Assembly (NCBI RefSeq): GCF_000090795.2
Contig: NW_003546286.1
Coordinates: forward strand, 363,295 to 404,445
Reading direction: 5' to 3'
Origin: Amphimedon queenslandica
Lineage: Eukaryota; Porifera; Demospongiae; Haplosclerida; Niphatidae
Length of the DNA: 41,151 bases
Below are positions 1-10,474 of the stretch, piece by piece. The notes below the pieces were generated by a model. It had not been told where the DNA came from. It saw nothing but the letters and a program-made list of their open reading frames with translations, and did no database searches. The first letter of the stretch is position 1, and each line of letters opens with the position of its first letter. The position numbers and the translations under genes were made by a program.

Positions 1-953
1 GTAGTCCCATAATCGTCTTCTGGATCGTGAGAGCATTTCACAATGCTCCAGCACGCCTTTCTAAGAGGAACGTTGAAGTACAAAATGATTATTGGATAAA
101 CGACGTTGCTTAGATCCCAGCTGAGCCCAAAAACCAAAGGGATAATGTCTCCTGGCACCATGTCAGCATGCGTTGTAATTGGTGCCCAATTTATGATATT
201 CTGTCCAACTATGAGTACTATATCAGCCACCGTCATTACTATTGGTAGCAGGAACATTCTTCTCTTGAGGGAGCTCTTTGGATGAAGAATTGAGGACTTG
301 AAGATGTAGTATGAGACAGCTGTAAAGACAAATACAAGTATGCAAGGAATTATTATAAATACTATATCTTGAATTATGAAAAAAATTTCACTTTCGATGC
401 TGAAGAGGTTAGGAGTAAATGCTCCTGTGAGATCATCACAAATGTAAGAGTCATTCAAACACAGTCCTTCACAGCACGTAACAAAATCATGTAATGGAAC
501 GAGGAATATGGTAGGAATATTACCAATCACTGATGCTATCCATATACCAATAAGAACTGTTACTACACGAGGGAATGTAAGTATGGATGAGGAGTACTTG
601 AGTATGAGGCAGTAACTGGCAGATATTGCAGCAATATTGAGAGGATAGAGTGCAAAATGGAATATGTGAGCTAGCAACCATTTGTAGTAAGTCAAATCAC
701 AGTCACAGTTGATGACAGAGAGAGCAAATGCTGGCACTGATAGATTGCTGTAGAAAAGAATTGAAACAAGGCCAATGATTGAAATATGGACAGAGAGTAA
801 ATTTGAAGGAGTGCGGCGCTTCTTGGTCTTAGCAAATGTTATTAGAATGAGTCCATTTAGAACTAGAGAAGGAATGAATATGAGGATTATGTAGAGTGGG
901 ACTGCAAGGCCAACAATGAGAGCAGAGGTAGTTGATTTTCCATGAGAAGTCAT
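1..953 (-). CDS. 7TM receptor, sponge-type rhodopsin-like GPCR, copy 1 (3' end missing)
   Basis: This is a single-exon gene open at the left window edge, so its C-terminus is missing. The protein has about seven hydrophobic segments. It shows the same landmarks as the two downstream paralogs: PSNLLSVHISIIGLVS in TM2, a Cys-Asp-Cys-Asp stretch before TM3, ILKYSS after TM3, a cysteine-rich second extracellular loop and VYPIIILYFNVPL at the end of TM7. There is no DRY motif after TM3 and no NPxxY in TM7, so the class A assignment is loose. I chose the ATG at 953 because it matches the paralogs' N-termini. The frame stays open upstream through ATGs at 1082 and 1193. The 1193 start would add a leader that looks like a signal peptide, absent from the paralogs. 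The ligand is unknown. The role is presumably chemosensory or peptide sensing at the plasma membrane. Confidence 0.8.
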   Translation of the reverse strand, partial: MTSHGKSTTSALIVGLAVPLYIILIFIPSLVLNGLILITFAKTKKRRTPSNLLSVHISIIGLVSILFYSNLSVPAFALSVINCDCDLTYYKWLLAHIFHFALYPLNIAAISASYCLILKYSSSILTFPRVVTVLIGIWIASVIGNIPTIFLVPLHDFVTCCEGLCLNDSYICDDLTGAFTPNLFSIESEIFFIIQDIVFIIIPCILVFVFTAVSYYIFKSSILHPKSSLKRRMFLLPIVMTVADIVLIVGQNIINWAPITTHADMVPGDIIPLVFGLSWDLSNVVYPIIILYFNVPLRKACWSIVKCSHDPEDDYGT

Positions 954-1671
954 TATGAAGAGGGCAACTATAGAAATGGACAAGGGAACAAGTTTGTTTT
1001 TCTTGCTTTTGATCAGTGTGTGTTCCTGAAATAGTTTTATAGACTGTGGGGTGAGGCTTATTACATTAGTAACAGATGACATGCCAATAATTTCCTTTGA
1101 ACTTTGATTGTACGTGTGTGTGTGTGTGTGCACCAGTAATATAATACTTGTGAGTAAGATGTATAGATATATATGTGAAATGATGCTTCGCATGAGGGAT
1201 GTTTATCTACTTATAATGGCATTATAGGATTCTACAAAGTAAAGCTTAATTGTCAAACATCCCTAGTAGCCTAAATATTAATGACCACATCATCATAGTG
1301 GCTTTAGAAAGAGTATATACATATGCCTTTTTGACCACTTTAAAGCAAAAAAATGAAATAATACATTGTATTAGTCTTGTCAAGTAAATAATAGAGTAAA
1401 CATGAATTACGAGGTGTGAGATAATACTGAACTCCAGGCTGTGTTTGTGCATATGTTGGCTGTTAGATCAAGTTCCGTATATCCTCTAATATCTGTGATC
1501 AAATTTATATCTGTGATCACGTTACACTTTGGTTGGTAAAGGTTGGCATACGATCAATATTTGCTTGCCTACAATGAACCGGCTATTACCCAGCCACACA
1601 AAAAAATAATTATAAATTATCGTATGGAGACAATTAATTGACAAGACAACAATTTATAATGGAAGTGTCAT
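954..1671. other. Intergenic spacer between 7TM genes 1 and 2
   Basis: AT-rich spacer with a short (GT)n run near 1111-1130. Its first 240 bases also hold the open N-terminal extension of 7TM gene 1. A 68-codon open frame at 1246-1452 has no domain or splice support. I see no other gene. Confidence 0.5.
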
Positions 1672-2613
1672 TCATTTATTGCTAGCTCTCCCAATGAAGC
1701 TTAGTATCAAGTTCCAGGATGCTTTTCTTAAAGGAATGTTAAAGTACAATATGATAATAGGATAAATGACACTGCTCAGGTCCCAGCTCAGTCCAAACAG
1801 CAAAGGGATAATGTCTCTAGGCATATTGTTTGTGTCCATAGTAATCGGCACCCAGTTAATAATATTCTGACCAACTATGAGAAACAGATAGGTGGCAGTC
1901 ATTATTATCGGTAGCAAAATCATTCTAATTTTAAGGGAATTGTCCGGATGAACAATCGAGGCTTTAAAAATGGTGTACGACAGCGTTGTAGAGACTAGTA
2001 CCAATATTAAAGGGATTATGATGAATATGATATCTTGAATAAGGAAAAATATCCCCGATTGAAAACTGAATAAGTTAGGAGTAAATGCTCCATGAAAATT
2101 ATAACAGACGTATGTGCTATTTAAACAGAGTTCTCTACTGCAAGAAACAAACTTGCGAAAGGGAACAAGAAATGGAATGGGAGCATTACCAATTATTGCT
2201 GCTGACCACATAAAAAAGATTATGACTCCAACATAAAGAAAGGAAAGAACAGAAGATGAATATTTCAATATTAGACAATAACTGAGAGATATTGCTGCTA
2301 TATTGAGAGGATATAGTCCAAAATGAAGGACGTGAGCTGCCATCCATTTGTAGTATACCAGATCATAGTCACACTTGATGAGGGCAAGGGCAAATGCTGG
2401 GATTGAGACAGTGCTGTATATCAGTAATGTCACAAGACCAATTATTGAAACATGAACTGACAGTAAATTTGAAGGAGTATGTAACTTCTTAGTTCTAGCG
2501 AAAGTCAGAACAATTATTCCATTGAGAGCAAAAGAGGGTAAGATTATTCCTACAAAATAAATTGGGAGAGCCAGACAAATGATGAGAACTGCATTATGAG
2601 AGGCAGGCTCCAT
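1672..2613 (-). CDS. 7TM receptor, sponge-type rhodopsin-like GPCR, copy 2
   Basis: Intronless 313-aa protein with seven predicted membrane segments, at roughly residues 7-35, 46-72, 88-112, 125-150, 184-213, 229-252 and 270-295. It carries the family landmarks PSNLLSVHVSIIGLV (TM2), a Cys-Asp motif before TM3, ILKYSS after TM3, several cysteines in the second extracellular loop, and IYPIIILYFNIPLRKA at the TM7/C-tail junction. DRY and NPxxY are missing, so the class A label is provisional. It is the most divergent of the three tandem copies, which share strand and intronless structure. This suggests local duplication, possibly from a retrocopy. The ligand cannot be read from sequence. The ATG lies just before TM1, as in the paralogs. 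Confidence 0.85.
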   Translation of the reverse strand: MEPASHNAVLIICLALPIYFVGIILPSFALNGIIVLTFARTKKLHTPSNLLSVHVSIIGLVTLLIYSTVSIPAFALALIKCDYDLVYYKWMAAHVLHFGLYPLNIAAISLSYCLILKYSSSVLSFLYVGVIIFFMWSAAIIGNAPIPFLVPFRKFVSCSRELCLNSTYVCYNFHGAFTPNLFSFQSGIFFLIQDIIFIIIPLILVLVSTTLSYTIFKASIVHPDNSLKIRMILLPIIMTATYLFLIVGQNIINWVPITMDTNNMPRDIIPLLFGLSWDLSSVIYPIIILYFNIPLRKASWNLILSFIGRASNK

Positions 2614-2844
2614 TGTTCATTGATCTATTGAGCTATTCAGAAGTTTGCTCCACCTTATCATTAGGATTTGGCAGAGAGAGAGGGGATGCATAGTTACACT
2701 AAAGCTGTTTTTGGCTTGTCTACTAGTTACATAGTACAAGAATTCACTATTTTAAAAGTAATTAAGCTCAATCTCTTGTATGTAATCAGCAGATAATATT
2801 TGTACCAATTCAAAAAAAGCAAAAAAAAAACAATCGGAAACTGT

Positions 2845-3825
2845 CTACGTTAGTTCGTGAACTAAACAGTTTTTTGGACAGAGTAATTTCTTTATTATAG
2901 CCCGGCAGCTTCTCTGGAGAGGAACGTTAAAGTATAAAATAATTATCGGATAAATAATCATACTGACATCCCATATTAGGTCAAAAACAAAAGGAACAAT
3001 GTCTCCTGGTACATTTGGAGCATGTGTAGTGAGTGGCATCCAATTTATGATATTCTGTCCAAAAATTAGGACCAGAGTAGCGACCGTCATTACTATTGGT
3101 AGAAGAAACATTCTCCTCTTGAGTGAGTTGTTTGGATGATAGATTGAGGACTTGAAAATGTAGTATGAAAGTGCCGTGAAGCTAATTACAAAGACGCAAG
3201 GGAAGAATATAAAAAATATATTTTGTAAAATGAAAAAAATCTGTGAAGAAACGTTAAACAAGTTAGGAGTAAATGCTCCTGTCAAATCATCACAAACATA
3301 AGTGTCATTCAAACACAGTCCTTCGCAGCACGTAACAAAATCATGCAATGGAACGAGGAATACGGTAGGAACATTACCAATCACTGATGCTATCCATATA
3401 CCAATAAGAACTGTTACTACACGAGGGAATGTAAGCACGGATGAGGAGTACTTGAGTATGAGGCAGTAACCAATGGCTATTGCTGTAATATTGAGAGGAT
3501 AGAGTGCAAAATGGAATACGTGAGCTAATATCCACTTGCAGTAGGTCAAATCACAGTCACAATGAATGACAGAGAGAGCAAATGCTGACATTAGCATAGT
3601 ACTATAAATTAGCAAAGACACAAGGCCGATGATCGAAATATGAACGGAGAGCAAATTAGAGGGAGTGTGAAGTTTCTTGTCGAACACAAAAGCAGCGACA
3701 ATGAATCCATTCAGAGCAAGAGAAGGTAAATATATTGCCAGTATGTAGATTGGTAGAGCTAGGCCAGTAATGAGAGCTGATGTAGCAGCTCTAGTTAGAC
3801 TAGTTCCCTCAGTGTCCATTGGCAA
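2845..3825 (-). CDS. 7TM receptor, sponge-type rhodopsin-like GPCR, copy 3
   Basis: Intronless 326-aa paralog of the two preceding genes, 231 bp upstream of copy 2 and on the same strand. The N-terminus has about 18 polar residues before TM1. PSNLLSVHISIIGLVSLL marks TM2 and ILKYSS follows TM3. The second extracellular loop reads CCEGLCLNDTYVCDD, with four cysteines that may form extra disulfides. TM7 ends IIYPIIILYFNVPL. Part of the coding sequence is almost identical in DNA to copy 1, while other parts differ more, suggesting gene conversion. DRY and NPxxY are absent. The function is unknown beyond a likely G-protein-coupled surface receptor of a lineage-specific family. Confidence 0.85.
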   Translation of the reverse strand: MPMDTEGTSLTRAATSALITGLALPIYILAIYLPSLALNGFIVAAFVFDKKLHTPSNLLSVHISIIGLVSLLIYSTMLMSAFALSVIHCDCDLTYCKWILAHVFHFALYPLNITAIAIGYCLILKYSSSVLTFPRVVTVLIGIWIASVIGNVPTVFLVPLHDFVTCCEGLCLNDTYVCDDLTGAFTPNLFNVSSQIFFILQNIFFIFFPCVFVISFTALSYYIFKSSIYHPNNSLKRRMFLLPIVMTVATLVLIFGQNIINWMPLTTHAPNVPGDIVPFVFDLIWDVSMIIYPIIILYFNVPLQRSCRAIIKKLLCPKNCLVHELT

Positions 3826-4097
3826 ATATAATGAACTCCAAGCCAGTGGTGTGCTGCTATAGCAGTTGCAAGGGTGCGTGGATACAATCCTGTTGATTGA
3901 TGCTCAATATGCAATTAGTTAAAACATTTTTTACACATTAAAAATTGTATGAAGAGTACAAAACAGCAATTAGTACGATTCCTTTGCAACAGGTCTGGCT
4001 GCAACAAGGTGCTACCAGTATGGCAGATTCATGCATTGACAATACCAGCCCATGTAAAAGTCCAATGATGGAGTAAGAGGAAAGATTGCCTGTCCCT

Positions 4098-6021
4098 TTA
4101 AGTATAATGTGAATATGTTAGCATCTTAACCGTCCAAATTGATGACAACGCGTCCATAACAGCAGTTTGTATTTTATCAACTTGATCTTGAGGTGTATAA
4201 GGATCATTGGATGATCTATACATATTAGCTAATGTAATATCAGTGATACTTTATAAATGATGTTAACTCGCCTTGCAATGGTAACAAGTCTTGGCATAGA
4301 GGATTCTTTGAGGCATGCTAGCAGCGTTTTCATTTTTCTGATGAGAGAGACAATCTCAGACTGTTCACTGACATGATGTGGTAGATCGGTCATCATACCA
4401 GCTATGTGTATCTGTAATAAGAACACTACAGTAATTATTATACTTATCTACTCTTGGTATTAGTAGGTGTCAATCATAGGCCCTGCTTTTATGCTCATAC
4501 AGTTTCTTGTCACTGGATTTTAAAATTGTTCAAAAATTGGGCCAAAGACTCTGGTACTATAGTACAGGGTATTTTGATAAAAATCACAAGGAGAGAATTC
4601 TTCATTTTTATAATTTTTTCTTATACATATACATGTTCTTATGCTGTGTATTAAGTTTGAGCTGATTCCGATCAAATTTGAATTTTTAATGAATTTTTAA
4701 AGCTGTTCAAAAATTGGGCTAATGACCAAAGGCTATAGCCTTTGGTCTCGGGCCAAATTTCGTCAAAAATGACTAGGACAGAATTCTCCATTTTGATATT
4801 TTTTTCTAATACATATACACGTTCCTATGCTGTATATCAAGTTTGAGCTGATTCCGATCAAATTTGGATTTTTTATGAATTTTAAAAGTTGCACCAAATG
4901 CCATGTACTGTACTGTAGTGCTTGTCAGCTCATGAAGCTCACTTAGCATGCTTTGTAGGGGGAACTCTGCCATTAGCCAACCTACATCATCAGCTTCTAT
5001 TATGTCTCCATTCTTTTCTTGCCCAATCAATGACTTTATTTGAGTTTCGATGAGACTACAAATAAAACGCTAAGTTAAATAATTAAGGCAACTCATTATA
5101 CTTCTTGTCTGCTAATTTTCCACTCCACAGATCCAACAAAGAAGAGAGTTTGCATAGCCTAGACTCATTAACTTCAGAGGGATCATCCTACACATATATT
5201 ACACATTAAAACATCGATTAAGTACATGCATGAGAAGCTCCAATAGTATACCTCATTAGCTTTGCTTAACTCAAACCCATACAAGTGGCTCAAATACTCG
5301 TATTGCTCCTACAGGGTACAATGTGATAAAGTATAACATTTTAGGCTATCCAGTACCTCTGTAAACATTAATTTAAATGGATTCACGGTAGAAAAGAAAT
5401 CAAGGTCAACGTCAAGGATACATGCCGAAGACTCCTCAAGGAGTTTTTGTATGGTAATGCAAGGATCAGAAATGGTATCAATGTGTTCCTTCAGATCAAG
5501 CGTTAGCACATAGAGAGGAACCGTTTTAACATTTTCTAGTTGATCCAAGCAAGCATAAAGACCCTCGGACAAATAATATGCAATAGGTAGGTGAACTCTA
5601 CAATACAAAATTTAAAAGATGATATTATTTTAAAATTATAATTCGCAATCAGTTTTAACCTCAGGTATCCACATTGGCAATGCTTCCCTACAGATAACAT
5701 GTGCTGCCCAGTGGGTATTTGATTAGACCACGGTGGCTTTATCCAAACAATGGAAGTAAAGTGACCAGCGTATACGGCGGGTAAGATCCAATCTCCTATG
5801 CTGAGTGACTCGAAAAGGTTCTCTTTGTCGTAAACTCTGTCTGCTGGCATGTCTTGAGGTGCGAGTAGGTCAGGATGAGAGTCAAAATGAACTAGACAGA
5901 TCCCAGTAAAAGGTAATATCTTTTTTCCTATATCTGAGTAGATATACTCCAATACTTCGTTATGATCTTCTACAATATGAATAGCCAAAGAAGTCTCCAC
6001 TGAAGAAGTATGAGCCGCCAT
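4098..6021 (-). CDS. UPF0489 family protein (C5orf22 homolog)
   Basis: Seven exons (6021-5660, 5597-5357, 5308-5252, 5187-5102, 5055-4914, 4411-4272, 4215-4098) join in frame to 381 aa. UPF0489 hallmarks are clear: VEDHNEVLEYIY near the N-terminus, LVHFDSHPDL, MPADRVYDKENLFESLSIGD, PAVYAGHF, LDVDLDFFSTVNPF, and near the C-terminus DLPHHVSEQSEI followed by LVTIARSSNDPYTPQDQVD across the last intron. The HFDSHPDL and DVDLDFF acidic/His motifs suggest a metal site of arginase/deacetylase-like type, but the biochemical function of the family is not established. The ATG at 6021 sits in a good context (AAAATGGCG). The last intron uses a GC-AG splice pair. The 502-nt intron before exon 6 holds intronic repeats. 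The length matches the vertebrate family, minus its low-complexity insert. Confidence 0.92.
4412..4913 (-). repeat. Intron with two degenerate units of the CTATAG-palindrome repeat
   Basis: This intron of the UPF0489 gene holds two units about 176 bp apart, centred on CTATAG at 4557-4562 and 4733-4738. The second centre is a perfect 24-bp palindrome at 4724-4747 (GACCAAAGGCTATAGCCTTT and the remaining GGTC). The flanks (gttcaaaaattgggc, gagctgattccgatcaaat) match, in reverse orientation, the arrays near 16.6-17.3 kb and, in part, the one near 28.4-28.9 kb. Confidence 0.8.
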
Positions 6022-6139
6022 TTTATTAACCACACCCACCAAATGAATATTTGCCACGCCTTCTAATTAATTAATAATTATTCATAATCTAATGCTTGCT
6101 AATGAAAATCATGAAATTGTCTATTAAATAGTGGTGCCA

Positions 6140-7532
6140 TTATTTTCTTTTCCAGACAGTGCCCTCCGAAAACCCTATCATGCACATTCGTGTCTTCCAA
6201 CGAGTAATTGATGGGATTTCTTTTGTCTCCAACAGCTCAAAGGACTCCGACAAAATATTCTTTAGCCCATCGATCCCTAGTACCTCTTCACCATTCTCTT
6301 TAACATAGCCACTGACCCAACGATCCTATAATTAAGATAAAAATAATACAAATTATGCAATTAATCCTTGTGGCCTTCAGCAATCATTTACAAATTTGAT
6401 TCCTATAGTCCAGTGTGTCAATAATAAATGATAATGATAATAATAATACAAAGTGCACGTTTAATTACTACGCTTGAGTCTTGTGGTGTCAAATATTAGA
6501 TAACATTCGCAGACAGTCTCATAACTTCATTAACTAAACTGTCTGTGTAGCAGTATAAGGACATCAGCTCAAGGGGCTTTTTTGTAATCGAATTATTTAT
6601 TTATTTATTTATTCAGCTAAGTCCTTACCTTTGGTAGGCCAAGCATGTCATGCCAGACGTACATTTCGTCTATTATTAGGATCCCTCCAGAGACCAAGAG
6701 CTTGTGAACATTGAGGAGGAACTTTTTAGGATCAGGAAAGTGGTGGAGCGCGTTGAGAATTATAATCATTCCAAATTGTCCCAAGTCTGATGGCAAATCG
6801 CAAGCATCACCAACAATGAAACTGACACGGCTTCTATCCTAAATTAGGAAAATCATCAAATATAGCATGCAGGCCTGGTCATTATAATTATTTTCAAACT
6901 TACAATGTCAGGGTTAACTTTTCCAACGTAATCCTTGGTGATTTCTCCTTCGATGAGAAACTTGTATGCTATTTGACCCTCTTCCTTTATCTTGTTTGCT
7001 TTCTCAATGCTACTGACTGACGTATCAATGCCAATCACTTCATTAAAGAGTAAAGCAAGATCAAACGTAGTCCGTCCCAATGAGCAACCAATGTCAAGGG
7101 CACGGGATGTAATGCTCTCCTAATTTATAAAAAAATAAACTAAAGGAAGTGAACAGATTTAAAATGGCTGGGTGTAGACTGCTAAATTGCAAAGGCACAA
7201 TTATTGGTTAACCTTTTGCCCCAGGCATGGTGTCATGTGTGTGTGTGCAGTTACATAGACTAATGTTTTCGTACATTTTTATATTTGCTACACAACTCAA
7301 AAATCTTTGAATAATACTCCAAACCCTCTTTGAATGAGATGGTCTTCTCCAACAGCTCCTTTTCTTCTTCGCCATACTGAGTGTGTGCCCAAATATTCTC
7401 AAATTCTCCTTGAGTAAATGGCCCGTGCCCATGTCCGTGGTGATGCCCTCTCCATAGCATGTACCCTGCTCCTAAGATACAGCCTCCAACAGCACCACAG
7501 AGAACAGCTAAAGCAGTTTTACTGGTGTCCAT
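6140..7532 (-). CDS. Membrane-anchored class I SAM methyltransferase, OvoA C-terminal-like (mercaptohistidine methyltransferase type)
   Basis: Four exons (7532-7275, 7119-6904, 6838-6629, 6325-6140), all phase 0, give 289 aa. Residues about 6-28 form a hydrophobic helix (ALAVLCGAVGGCILGAGYML), followed by a His/Gly-rich linker, so it is probably tail-out in a membrane. The Rossmann core shows motif I ALDIGCSLGRTTFDLA, the acidic end of strand 2 (VIGIDTS), and VGDACDLPSDLG then LNALHHFPDP. PDIDRSRVSF and the terminal EGTVWKRK resemble the C-terminal methyltransferase half of OvoA (ovothiol synthase), which N-methylates mercaptohistidine. The sulfoxide-synthase half of OvoA is absent here. The substrate is therefore inferred; a different small-molecule substrate is possible. 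An ATG at 7559 is also in frame, but the one at 7532 has the better context. It ends 118 bp upstream of the UPF0489 start. Confidence 0.8.
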
Positions 7533-7705
7533 GTTGTAGTATACACTAAGCAAAAACATTAATTAGCGCCAATGGGCGGTAAATGTAGTTATAAAACTTT
7601 TGTCTAGTTATTAATCACGAATTGTAAGTGGGCGTTGTCACCAATCCTGCAAGACAACTCCTTTAGCCACAGCAGCCATTGATAAGGGCCCCTTTGTAAA
7701 CTAGG
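7533..7705. promoter_or_regulatory. Divergent promoter of the methyltransferase and Rab32 genes
   Basis: Only 173 bp separate the two divergent start codons. The gap holds GCGCCAATGGGCGG near 7566-7579 and GTGGGCGTTGTCACCAATCC near 7629-7648, that is, two CCAAT boxes each next to a GGGCG box. This suits a shared, TATA-less housekeeping promoter. Factor binding is inferred from motif only. Confidence 0.5.
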
Positions 7706-10474
7706 ATGGCTGAAGTAGAGGACGAGTTCTGTAAGACATCAGAGATTAAGGAGATACTCTACAAAGTGTTGGTAGTGGGTAACTTTGGTGTAGGTGAGCC
7801 ATGCACGAATATGGAGAGGGAAGGGTGGACATGTCATTTCATGTATGAGGCCATAGTTGTTTTTATTGTCAGTGTATACTGTCTATGTTAGCAGCATGTT
7901 GATTCCATTCATTCACAGGTGTGAGTGTCTATTTATGGTGTTTATTACACACTGCTATCATTTAAAAAGCTTATTGTATTATAGGCGTGGCTTGTAATTA
8001 AAGGTGTGGCTGATGCAACACCTGCACTGTGCTTTAGTGTGTGTGTGATTTGTGTGATGTGATTCGTTTGAGTTTTAAAAGAGGGTCTGTTCCTGTGAGG
8101 TGTGGTGAGTGTGGTTTAGTTTATGTGGGCAGGAAGGTGTATCTATAGTGTGGTGTTATTAAGTGAATGAGTTTACATGTGCATGAACATGTGATCTGCT
8201 ATAATAACATTCGGTGAATTACTCTCATTCTCTGTACTCTCACTTACTCTTTCCCCGCTCTCATCATGATCATTAAACAGGCAAGGTAATTTATAAAAGA
8301 CATCATTGCTAAAACTATTATGTTATTTTGATCTTTATTTTTTTTCTAGACTTCTGTCATCAGAAGATACACATCAGGTTTGTTTTTGACAGTCTCTCCT
8401 CTAATTTAATCATCATATGCTTAATCTAGGAATTTTCTCACCTCATTACAAGTTAACCATTGGAGTTGACTTTGCTCTCAAGACCCTTATATGGGATGAG
8501 CATACAAAGATTAACATGCAGCTGTGGTGAGTTCCCTCCTTGTGCTAATAATGTCCTTCCTCTCTTATGTGTACATGTTGATAGGCAGATAGCAGGAAAT
8601 TTGAGCCAAATTTGGTTGAACTATTAGCATCTGGGTTTTTGACTAATCACACTTATAAGTGACCTTAGCATTAGAAAGTTCTGTATTATTAATATAGACA
8701 ATACTAAAGCTCTTTCTTATGTCTCATGACTCTGACGTAGCAGACTGATGTGACTATAGACCATAGATACACGCATAACAGACTTAACAGTATTTTCCCT
8801 AACTCTGGGATTTTTAAAACAGAAGGACAAGGAATGAAAGCAATAACAAGCTTTGCTTTGTTTTGAAGTTTGTTTCTTATCTTTTTGATAGTAAATTAGT
8901 AAATACTGAGCTGGTTGTTAGCTGTCATTGTCAGTATATCATTTTATAGCATTGACCTTTTTGCTAATAATAAGTAATAACACATCCTGTTTGTAAATAT
9001 TGCAAGTGTCTCTAGTCATGCACTATTGAGGAATGCACATTATGAGCTTAAAAATAATATAATTTACATAAATATTCATCCACCCATACACACTATCAGC
9101 AGATCTTTGTGATAAATGTAATTTTAATGGTTCATAATTATACTCAATCAATCAATCTACATAGGGACATTGCTGGTCACGAGAGATTTGGACACATGAC
9201 TAGAGTTTATTATAAATATGCGTACGTTTTTAAATCCTATATAATACCTTTTGTTAATTTAATTTAATAATAATAGAATTGCTGCAATAATAGTCTTTGA
9301 TCTGACCAGGTTAGTTTGTGTAATGTGTGGTATTCACAGGTGTTGCTTGTGGGGCCTATCAATACTGATAATACTGATATTGTTTTTCCCTTTATTTTAT
9401 TTTAGGCAACCAACATTTGATGCTGTTCAAAAGGTAATTGATATCCCAGCTCAATCACTGAGCATGTACATTATGCCCATTAGCTATAAGTGTAGGCATT
9501 AAAATGTCTCCTCTGATATTGCTTGTGTTTTTGGTTTGTCTTCAATTGTGTACTGTTATTTATCAGCTCATTTCGAGGGGTTTTTCTACCGCAGGACATA
9601 TTTTATCTCTGATAGTGCTATTTGTTTCTGTTTCATCTGCTTGTTAAGCATTCTCTTTATGTTTAGTGGCTAGATGATGTACGGCAGAAGGTTGTCTTAG
9701 AGAATGACGAGCCAGTCCCTGTATTGCTGTTAGCTAACAAAGTGAGAAAGAAAGAGAGAGAGAGAGAGAAAGTTCCTGCAAGGCAGCTGCTATACACAAT
9801 TATCCTCTTGTTGAATGGAGGGATTGAGTAACAATACATAATATAATTATTATTATTAAAGAATTTTTTGTATAGTGTGATTTGGACAATACTACTGCTC
9901 AGGTTGATCAGTCTAAATTAGATCAGTATTGCGAGGATCATAATTTAATAGGATGGTAAGTGAGCAGTCCTAATGAACTTGTTAAATCTAGCCATTTTGA
10001 CTGCAAAGCAGATTAACAATGCATAGTTATAGCCATTAAATGATTAGTATCACTTGCCACTGGGCAGCGTGCCATTAATCTACTGCATTCCCTTCACTTG
10101 TAGGTTTCCAACATCAGCCAAAGATAACACTAATATTGGTAAGGGAGAGAAAGAGAGTTAAGAGGAGAGAGTTATTAACTTGTACGTACTACTATTCCAT
10201 CTGTATTTTTAAAATAAATTTACTCTTACTTTTTTTTCTCTCTCTCTCTTTGTTCTTCCATTAAATAGAAGAGGCGATGAGTTTTCTAATAGAAAAGATA
10301 ATGCAGATATCAAGTATACAAATCAGAGACTCGACTCCTTTCGATGATTTGAATGATATTGAACAAACTGACACTGGTAATGGTGTGATAGGACTAGAGA
10401 GTAATGGCAATGGACATTTAACTTCACACCAAATTTCAAACCAAACCAAAGCTAATTCCGGCTGTTGTGCATAG
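7706..10474 (+). CDS. RAB32: Rab32/Rab38-type small GTPase
   Basis: Eleven exons (7706-7793, 8281-8285, 8350-8377, 8430-8526, 9165-9221, 9277-9309, 9406-9433, 9667-9741, 9876-9955, 10104-10138, 10269-10474) give 243 aa. The P-loop GNFGVGKT is built from three exons, including a 5-nt microexon (GCAAG). Switch I reads LTIGVDFALKTLIW. Switch II has WDIAGHERFG: the IAG tripeptide in place of TAG is typical of Rab32/38, but the usual catalytic Gln is His. ANKCDL and TSAKDN are the G4 and G5 motifs, followed by a hydrophilic hypervariable tail ending SGCCA with two cysteines for geranylgeranylation. Rab32 family members direct cargo to lysosome-related organelles and also act at mitochondria and autophagosomes. 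The symbol is given for family membership; Rab38 is an equally good vertebrate co-ortholog. Confidence 0.93.
8281..8285 (+). other. RAB32: 5-nt microexon in the Rab32 P-loop
   Basis: The context is ...ttaaacag|GCAAG|gtaatt..., preceded by a strong pyrimidine-rich tract (8221-8262). Only by including these five bases do exon 1 (ending ...GGTGTAG) and exon 3 (ACTTCTGTC...) restore the frame and the invariant GKT of the nucleotide-binding loop. Confidence 0.88.

Noticed and set aside
1246-1452. 68-codon open frame, minus strand
   Set aside because: AT-rich, no domain, no splice context; chance frame in an intergenic spacer.
5536-6057. UPF0489 start at 6057
   Set aside because: That codon is GTG. 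The ATG at 6021 has a good context and fits family length.
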